A stretch of 64,000 nt of DNA from Petunia secreta (taxonomy: Eukaryota; Streptophyta; Magnoliopsida; Solanales; Solanaceae): contig JARKIP010000021.1 in assembly GCA_029990175.1 (NCBI GenBank), positions 18,605,501 to 18,669,500 on the forward strand. The letters are read 5' to 3'. Made by a program: the position numbers and the translations under genes. Of this stretch, positions 55,911 to 64,000 are shown piece by piece. Below the pieces are notes generated by a model that saw nothing but the letters and a program-made list of their open reading frames with translations, was not told the origin of the DNA and made no database searches. Within the stretch, counting starts at the first letter, position 1. Every line of letters begins with the position of its first letter.

Positions 55911-57845
55911 AGTCATTGAATATAAGTTAGTTCGAATGATTAAACAACCCGTAAAGTGTTGCACAAAAGTCATATATTGCAATTACCTGAGTAAACATTT
56001 TCTTCTAGTTGTTGTGTGGTAAAAATTTCATTAGCACGTATCCTTTTAGAACTCATAAAAGTTTCCTCATCGTGACCATTAGCCAAGCAAATAGTTCTTT
56101 TTTGAGCACTATTACCCAAATTTGGTTTCAAACAAGCATATATTGGACATTAAAATTATTCTCCATAATTGAAAAAGGTAAATGCAACTTATTGCAAGTC
56201 AACAACGATTGCAGTTGTGTAAAACGTCAATTCACTATCTTCTTTCGATTATATAAATCCTTTTTAATGTTCTTGATACAGTTTACAAGTTTCTATTGTT
56301 GCAAGTTGTTATTATCAGAGATCTGCTGGGTACTCCAAGTTTTGAGACCAGGGAAGGAAACATACTTTTTTCTCTATAGATGATCTGCTGGGTACTCCAA
56401 TTTTTGACGATAAAGGTTAAAATTTGAATGATTTTTTAAGAGGGCAAGAGTTAAACACTACCTGCTGTCGATGTATGTAAATCTCCTAACTTCAAGTTTT
56501 TGCGCTCCGTGGTTAGATTTGTAACACTTTCAGAACTAGCTCCAGAAATCTTTAATTTTTAACCTCGTAAACAATTTCAGCACTGGATGATTGCTTGAAT
56601 TACTCTACAGGTTTTCTCTGTAGTTGATCGCCGTTTAGGGTTTATTATTATGTCCAATTACTCTAAATCGGAAAAGAAGGCTATAATTTAGCCAAAATAA
56701 TTTAGAGGGAATAATTTGGAGGGAGTTCATATATATATATATATATATATTTTTTTTTTGCCTAGTGAATTCGTGTATCTTTTTCTCCAAATTTTGATTT
56801 CAAGTTTCCCTCCTAGTAATTAAAACTTTCGAGTAATTAAAACATTTTCATTCATTAAAATATAATTAGATTTATCAATTTCGAATTAAAACTTATTAAC
56901 TATTTAACGTTTTTAGATACAATCACGTAGTTATTTTAAAGTTAATCTCTATTTTATAGTAGATTAGGATCATTAAGTTATTGAACTAGTGTAGACCGAG
57001 ATTGCCCAAGGCTCGGATTGGCTCGATTATATTTTAGCTCGGCTCTATTCTGTTTCATTCAAAATTAGGCTTAACTCGGCTCGGCTAATTAAAGGTTGAT
57101 TAAGTTTGGCTTTGTCAAAGCTCGATCAGCTCGATATTTATCGTGTAAATTTTATTTTAAGAAATTATATTCATTTATTAGCTTCAATTATTAAGTAATT
57201 TATAAATTAAATTATGTTTCATATGTTAATTCAATATTTTAAAATTAATAAAATTGTACGTCTATCCGTATTAATTCGCCATTCGTGAATATTTTACCGC
57301 AATTCATTCTTAAGTATGCAGACATGACTATTAGACGTCTCGCATAGCAACTGTCAATGAGGATGTTGAGACTGTTCAAAACGAAGTTGGATTTTCTTTG
57401 TGACTTTTGCTCCATTTTTCCCAAGGATATTTCAAATACCGATAATTCTCTTGCAAGGAATATTGCTCCATTTTTCTCACGGATATTTCAAAGACCGATA
57501 ATTCTTTTGCATCGGATTCCTCATTTTATACCTCCAAGGCTCAAAGACCATAGTTTAAGACACTGACAGTAAAATCTATCCAGCTAGCAAGGCAAAAAGA
57601 ATCATGAAGCGAACTCATTCTATTCAATATCTATATGGGAAAAAGAAAATCGAAAGCTAATGAGTAGTGAGACTTTTTTTTCATTGGAAGACTAACAAGC
57701 TCGAAAAATTTCCTAGTCCTTCACATTCATAATAGTTACCAAATCCTCTTTGCTAAGCTTTTTCTTATCTCCTCTACCACAAGCTCTGCTGGTCTACTAT
57801 AGAATTTTTTTATTTAAAATATTTTTTTAGTCATGATCATGAAGC
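55911..57845. other. Intergenic / possible 5' part of the CACTA element
   Basis: No gene identified. Notable items: a 19-base direct repeat GATCTGCTGGGTACTCCAA near 56320 and 56381; an (AT)12 microsatellite at 56727-56750; a cluster of GCTCGGCT/CTCGATT words at 57010-57140; and a ~57-bp tandem duplication at 57407-57513 (TTGCTCCATTTTTCCCAAGG and TTGCTCCATTTTTCTCACGG). Confidence 0.5.
57407..57513. repeat. Two-copy ~57-bp tandem duplication
   Basis: TTGCTCCATTTTTC, GGATATTTCAAA, ACCGATAATTCT and TTTTGCA-like endings occur twice in a row with a few differences. The only open frame crossing it has no recognisable features. Confidence 0.75.
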
Positions 57846-60352
57846 TGACACGACCCGGAATCCGGTTAGGCCGTGCGGGCACCCGACATCCTCCCCTAGA
57901 CCCGTCGGGCGAACCCTTACCAATTAAATCGGGAAAATAAAAATAACAATTTACAAATAAGGACAAGACTTAAAATAAAAACACGGATATACTGATACCT
58001 TTAAGCTGTACAAAAGAAATTACAGCTGACTACCCAATATACTAGGTTTAGGGCTATCCAGACTAGACATCTAAGAGTACAAAGAAAACAGATACCTCCT
58101 GAAGGGAGCAAAATGCAACTGAAATGATAACCGATAAACTGGTGGCCATCCGGAATAAAAGCTGGCTCACCCTGACAGCTGAAGTCGTCTTCGCTCCTGA
58201 ACAACGTGGCGAACTCAATCCTGGAGCGAACCTGCCGAAACGAAATAGATCGACAAGAAAACAAACAACAAACAAGGGTGAGTCAAAAGGACTCAATAAG
58301 TGGGGCAGACTAGCCACCTCAAAGAATAGGATAGCTAGCCAGGGAGAAAAGAAATAGATAGACCAAATTCTTTTTATTTAAATTATAAAAAGGCAGAGTC
58401 ATATAACAATCGGAAACACGTAAGAAACTTATAAACTCAACCAAGGATGCGTGCCAGAAACATATCAACAAATAAGCAATGCACATATAAGCAGAATAGT
58501 AGTCATGTACCGCAAGTCTACACAATGGTATGAATTGAGATGAAATGAGATGAAGTGAGATGAAATGAAATGAAATATGATGCGAAGGGTCACATGTGCC
58601 CGTAATCCCATCTCGAAACGGAATACTCCTGCATTCGAGGGGAATCCAATCTGATAACCAACTGGAGCGGAATACTCCTGCTCCTGGGGCGGAATACTCC
58701 TGCATCCGATACAATATAAACCAGAGGCGGAATACTCCTGCACTCTCATGGGGCGGAATACTCCTGCACCCGATATAATGTAAAGCTGAGGCGGAATACT
58801 CCTGCACTCAATATCTGACATAAGAGCGGAATACTCCTGCTCTTAGGGCGGAATCCTCCTACCCCCAATATGATACAATGGAGCGGAATCCTCCTGCTCC
58901 TGGGGCGGAATACTCCTGCACCCAATATGATATGCAATGTAATGCATATGAATGACATATAATGCATATGAATGCAATGTGATGCAATAATAACCCTTCA
59001 CCGGCGCGAGACTCTCATCGACAGCCGGGAAGTAGGTGCCAACTTACAGCCAGGGTACAATGCTCAGATTCTCAATGCAATACCAACAATAGGACATAAC
59101 ATATAATATACAATATAAATCCAAAGCTAAGGCGTAATGAGTACGCCTATCGGCAGCTACACACGTAAGGAATACGTGGTAGAAAATCCACGAGGCCAGG
59201 TGCCTCCAAAGAAATGGATATAAACACTTACCTCTCTCAAAAGTTAGCATTGCGACCAACAACCACGTTATTCTTTGAATTCATTGCCAAACGATCCCAC
59301 TGTGATCAATAAGCAGAAAAATATATCACATTAGGCTAAAAGCTTCATTCCTCACATCTTAGGGCAATCCAGGTAGGAACCTGATACCCTATTCGCATAC
59401 GCAATACGCAGGCCAGGCCTATATACAGGGTTTAAGGCCACATAACCAAATTCCAAATAAATTATATTTATAAGTTGCCCATAACTCACTGAGCACGAAT
59501 ACATAATCAATTTCATTATCGGGGTCCATTTGACCCTTTAAACTATCAATTTACGTCATTATGGCGATGTCTAATATTCCTATTTTTACCGCAAAAATAT
59601 ATTTAAACACACGTAATAAACTCAAATACTATATTAGGATCATTACCTGAATGTTCTGGGGTGAAAATACTATTTTTCTCCGGCCCCTTTTCTCATTTTC
59701 TGGTATTTTTTCCACTGCGTTATTTTACTTTCCTCTGCTTCTGAATTGTTTGTTACTGCTTTCGTACTTAGGCTTAGCAGCATATATGTATGCCACCGCC
59801 ACTCTTTGATCATTAGTCTATTTTGTCTTTTTTCTCTTTTTTATTTTTATTTTTTATTATATTTTCTTTTCTTAACGAAAATTAAAATAGTACTCTACGA
59901 TATTCGAAATAATTCCAACTTTTGCATACAAGTTATACAAAATATATGTAACATACTCGCAAAGGCGGATCTCAAATTGGACTCCCGAAACTCAAGATGC
60001 GAATTTAAATAGAAAAGGTCAAATTATTTAACTTTCGGCATTTTAGCGGAAACTAGCCGAACAACATCGAAATTCACTTTCGAAAGTTTACAAAAATCAC
60101 AAATAATCATACGAACCTAACGGCGCTTTCGGATTTCGAATCGGAGCTCATTCGGCAAAAACCGAGCTTGAAAATCTCTTTTTAATATTTATTGCCAATA
60201 AAAACTGAAATCTTCTTCCGATGCCTACCAAACGAGGTCTGATTTAGCTCAAATTTTACAGACGGGTCCTAATAGATATTATGAACATTTTAAAATTAGC
60301 GGCACGCTAATCGGAGTCCTAACTTCCGAAACGACTGAGCGAGGTCGTTTCA
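57846..60352 (-). repeat. Ty3-gypsy LTR (2.5 kb), probably a 3' LTR
   Basis: Starts TGACACGACC and ends GGTCGTTTCA on the plus strand: TG...CA with inverted terminal bases. A purine tract on the minus strand (AAGTGGAGGAGAG, 60353-60365) borders the right edge, so the element reads leftwards and this is its 3' LTR; gag remnants on the minus strand at 63000-63640 agree. A short open frame at 58124-58357 is not convincing. Confidence 0.75.
58610..58925. repeat. GCGGAATACTCCTGC repeats inside the LTR
   Basis: About ten units of GCGGAATACTCCTGCACCC or GCGGAATACTCCTGCTCCT, with spacers such as GATATAATGTAAAGCTGAG of varying length. On the minus strand they give repeating GVFRP-type peptides, which I regard as a by-product. 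Confidence 0.9.
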
Positions 60353-60365
60353 CTCTCCTCCACTT
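60353..60365 (-). other. Polypurine tract of the gypsy element
   Basis: AAGTGGAGGAGAG on the minus strand, directly before the LTR starting TGAAACGACC at 60352. Confidence 0.65.
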
Positions 60366-61200
60366 AAACTCTCGTTCGTCCTCGAACGAGCCTAAGTCAA
60401 AAGAAAAATTCGCACAGATAACAAAAGAACTTGCACGACCTTCATAAGCTACTCCACGGACCTTATCTCTTGATTACAGGATCACAATTATACTACGCAC
60501 ATCGTACTTTTGGAATAAAATATATCTGGATAATATGGTAATAACATTGCACAGCTTATTCTAACTAAGCTGATCCTTCCTCGATCACGGGAAGAGAGTT
60601 CTACATTTTCGAAGCAAAGATATACGGAACTTTGAATGTGTTAACATGATTCAGCCGATAATCCTTCTTCGATATACCTTTCGATATAGAACAGGTCGAT
60701 GTAACTAAGAATTAGCTCACGCTTGATGCAATCGGGGAGCTTTTGAAGTACCTTGTCACTACACACTATAGAAGATTTGATGCACGCTATATTATTTTTA
60801 TGAACGCACTATGCAACATCTCAGTTGATGTTAGTGTTGTTCCGCAAGCTCCTTGTAGGAATGTAGTTACTCATATCCTAATGTATGTCAAAGGTTCATC
60901 TGAACAGGGTCTTATCGTATAAGGATAAGGATCATGCAACTACTACTGGATAGTATGATGTAGACCAAGAATGATCTTCAGACTGAACATCTACCTCAGG
61001 GTATTGTCTTTGAATTGGAAGTATTATGACTTGAAAAAGTGAAAATAAAATAGACATACAGTTGGACCATGAGCTGAGGCAGAATACCAGCAACAACGTT
61101 GAATACATGAGCACTTATAACGCTAAAGTAACTTCTTAAAGAGTTGAGGTGCGAAAGAGATATACACACCAATGATGGATTGTCGACAAGCTGCACTAGA
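60366..61200. other. Gypsy internal region, nothing recognised
   Basis: GC content rises slightly and the first 40 bases hold CTCGTTCGTCCTCGAACGAG, a near-perfect inverted repeat next to the polypurine tract. No coding similarity recognised on either strand. Confidence 0.45.
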
Positions 61201-61227
61201 CCTTTAACTATAAATTTCTGTGAAGTA

Positions 61228-61530
61228 AAACAGCGTCAGTATGAGGGTCCAGTTCTAGTTGAATACAGACAGATAGCCAAAAGAAAACTGGAGTCACCAT
61301 ACAGGGTTACTACTGACGGTGTTCTCATGTATAAAATAGACTTTGTGTCCCTGATGTTACAAATTTACGTGGACAGATTATGATAGAGGCACATTATTCC
61401 AAATACACTGTTCATCCAAGTTCGACTAAGATGTACCATGATCTTAAGCAGATTTATTGGTGGAACGGAATGAAGTGTGACATAGCAGAATTTGTGGCTC
61501 AATGTTCTAATTAGCAGCAAGTTAAAATCA
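61228..61530 (+). pseudogene. Gypsy integrase N-terminal (zinc-binding) fragment
   Basis: The plus strand reads KQRQYEGPVLVEYRQIAKRK, then VTTDGVLMYK, a frameshift near 61345, then HYSKYTVHPSSTKMYHDLKQ, IYWWNGMKCDIAEFVAQCSN. This is the end of RNase H and the HHCC domain of chromovirus/Del-like gypsy pol. A TAG replaces the last Cys codon. The integrase core does not follow. It lies on the strand opposite to the LTR and gag remnants, so it belongs to another element or an inverted piece. Confidence 0.7.
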
Positions 61531-62999
61531 TGTCATCTTTCCAGACTTTATGCTTTCAGCAGATAGGTACGTATATATGATCAGGTTGTCAGCTTATCTC
61601 TGTCATTAATAGATTATTAGTGGGTTTAGCAGTGATCGACACTCATTGTAGATTTCTGCCGTGGCCTTACTTTGGGTCGTGAGGAAAGTGGTATCAACAC
61701 CTCAGAGATTTAATATTAGCATTCAGTATTTGGAGGAAGACTCCTCCACTTAAAGCACAAACTCATGCAGCCATTTGAATAGGAATAACCATCCTCGCAC
61801 AGTCTGCTGGACTAAAGAAGATTTAGCTAAAAACATAATGCGGCTCAGACCTGAGCTACTAAATTACCCTCTTGAGTTGCCAAACAGCTGCAACTCTCAA
61901 GTTCACAACTCCATACCTTTGCCGTAAACACCATCGCCTGATGGATGGTACTTCTATGTAAATATTTCGGCAGAGTTTCCCCTGAAACTGGATGATCCGC
62001 AAAACAGAACCAGCGCTATACTATACACGGGAATGGATACCCGGATAAACTAATATCCAAAACAATAATATGCTTACCTGGCTACAATAACACGTACTCT
62101 GGCTCAACACAGTGAACGTCACAAGCGGCTACCAATCGCCCAAGCTCACTAGTGTCGGACGAAGAAGAAATGGAAATGGATCGATGATAGAAATAATTAG
62201 AGCTTCAGGAAGCTCATCTTTTTATTTTCTTGGCTCCCAGAGCTACACTACTTCCGATTCAGGCTAACCAAAGAATCGCAACTGAAGAAATAGATATTAA
62301 ATGAGCTCTATGGAGCAACATCCATATCAATTTAACCTTCCAATAAGAAGGAAACTCTGACAATTTACCGAAAAACCCCTTTTATAATCCAGATAAGCTC
62401 GTGGAATAACATGACTTTACTAGTGTTCTAAACCAAAAGGAGATACGTAGATCGAGTATTACTTACTAATCACTTTGCACTGGAAGAAATGATTACACTT
62501 TCTGATGGTGACGAACTAGAATCCTATCATCCAACCAACACGAAATTCCGAGAAGAGAGATAAACTGATTTGATATAATAAGAGAAGGTGGAACAACAAG
62601 ATGCCATGCAGACAATACCGACACTTACTGCCAAATCTCTCACATTTAAACTAGAAAAATTAGTAAGGTCTCACAAATGCCAGAAATAAATCATACCAGA
62701 AGCTCGCCCCTCTACCGCAACCGATTTTTGATAGAAACAATTTCCAATGAACCATGGTAAGATAAACGAAGTCCAAATCGATTGGAATAATCAAATCTTA
62801 CAAACATATAATGGAAGAAGGAATACATGGGTGTACTACACCGGATACCTCAGCATCCTGCCAGACTGACAGTTCATCAAACTGCCTCTGCAGCTGAGCT
62901 GAGCCACTACCTTGGTAATCACCTTCTGAAGAACTACTGCCACCATACTCTCAACCTCTATTGGATGGTGGCATTTCTCTGGCTGATTGAGATCTAAAT
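61531..62999. other. Scrambled retroelement-like region, nothing firm
   Basis: No confident coding stretch. On the minus strand near 62880-62945 a Ser/Gly/Gln-rich reading (SSSEGDYQGSGSAQLQRQF) resembles the tail of gypsy gag, but frames shift often. Confidence 0.35.
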
Positions 63000-63640
63000 G
63001 AAATCCCATGCGACTGCGCAAATGCCTAATAACGAGAGAAAAGACGGCTGCCTACTTGTCGGAATAAGGAAAAATCTTCAAAGGATAGCCAGACTCACGA
63101 CAATGATAACAGGAAAACTCCTCAAAGGATAATTAGACTCACGACAATGATAACACCTTTTCACTGACTATAGGAGCTGGACAGATTGTTGATAGCTACA
63201 AAGAGCAAGTTGAGTCTAATCTTGATGAACTACCCGCGCACTCTGAGAATCGCGCTCTACAAGCTGAGATAACCTGGAAGGTGACCTCCCAAAATAATCA
63301 GAACTCTTACCTCCAAATGAGGTACCATGGTTGCCCACCAGGGCCGTGGGATATCTTACTTTCCCGCTCTAACTCTTCCCGCTCTAACTTATGGTATGCC
63401 TCGAACCTTCGGGCAATATTAACAACAAAATCAAATAAAATCCAGACCTCAATTTCTCGAGCCATCTGGGATTTCAAGGAAAAATAAAGGTCATCAATAA
63501 ATCTCTGAATCTCTCGAAAGGCTCATGAACTAGTTCTAATGCATATCCAGCCATTCTATAGAATTCAATCTCATATTCTGAAACACCAACAGGCTAACCG
63601 ACAGGCTACCCTGTCTAATCCACTCAAACTGGAAACACTT
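63000..63640 (-). pseudogene. Gypsy gag remnant
   Basis: The minus strand between about 63590 and 63350 reads YEIEFYRMAGYALELVHEPF, ERFRDLLMTFIF, then a stop, SQMAREIE and VVNIARRFEAYHKLEREEL. The pattern matches the C-terminal half of Ty3-gypsy gag (YE..F..LA.YA, ...FV.GL, VV.IAR..E). Frameshifts and stops make it non-functional. Its orientation agrees with the LTR at 57846-60352. Confidence 0.5.
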
Positions 63641-64000
63641 TTCATCTCGCTCGCTACTCAAAAGGAACTTTCCACGAATCTAGAAGAAAAACCGAACCAA
63701 GTTAGCTAATAAGAAAGCAGTCCACCAATCCAGGGCTGGACCCTATGAAACTGGAAAGAAGAATAATCAACACCATACCACTCGATATAATCAAGAGCCT
63801 GAAGGATACGCTGACATCATTCTATTTTAAAAATTTACGCAGGGATTATCTGATGCATGGCTTAAGAATATCAGAAGATTCAATTGGGTAAAATAATGCA
63901 GCCTCTTTGGACACTCGGACCGAACTAATACCTCGGCTAGCTAACCAGCCAGAACAACTAGAGGAACAACACATGCTGTCTCCGGAACATAATTCACTGT

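Overview
The window is nuclear DNA of a higher plant, most likely Solanaceae. The evidence is a CYP71D-type cytochrome P450 gene with the usual two-exon structure, plant GT-AG introns, and a very high load of plant retrotransposons, including an Ogre/Tat-type Ty3-gypsy element and a CACTA element. Only a few genes look intact: the five-exon Ulp1-like gene (969-4490, minus), the CYP71D P450 (11035-12710, minus), a small GRF zinc-finger/transmembrane gene (48952-49327, plus), the small basic 'WKF' gene at the left edge (2-517, plus), and the coding regions of the Ogre element.

Layout. 1-5.3 kb: a convergent pair made of a small basic protein gene (plus) and a DUF1985/Ulp1 (C48 peptidase-like) gene (minus). 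5.7-9.96 kb: fragments of three unrelated host genes (CYP71D exon 2, N-terminal aspartate-semialdehyde dehydrogenase, ACA-type Ca2+-ATPase), a minisatellite, and a small TIR element with hairpin repeats. 11-12.8 kb: the intact CYP71D gene. 14.4-41.1 kb: an old, broken Copia element (minus, LTRs 14398-14732 and 40775-41089). A 21.9-kb Ogre-type element (16920-38843, minus) sits inside its integrase core, with a perfect 5-bp target duplication (CATCA), two 4,376-bp LTRs that look identical, ORF1, gag-pro, an intron, and RT/RNase H/aRNase H/integrase. 41.8-52.4 kb: a second, decayed DUF1985/Ulp1 gene (plus), two frameshifted WKF copies (minus), the GRF gene (plus) and about 2.3 kb of 51-bp minisatellite. 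52.5-55.9 kb: one end of a CACTA element with a broken TNP1-like (Transposase_24) gene. 57.8-64 kb: a 2.5-kb gypsy LTR (minus) with a polypurine tract and scrambled gag and integrase remnants.

The most interesting structure is the cassette that occurs twice, at 1-4.5 kb and 42.6-49.3 kb: a DUF1985/Ulp1 gene facing a small basic 'EVWGWKF' protein gene, with a GRF-TM gene next to the second copy. The introns and spacers of both copies, but not obviously the exons, contain many copies of an odd-length palindrome, consensus GATGTTC-N-GAACATC. Ulp1-like/DUF1985 genes are known as cargo of plant Mutator-like elements. I did not recognise a transposase or terminal inverted repeats here, and I do not know of a description of this gene set or of the intron palindrome. 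All homology calls were made by eye from translated sequence.
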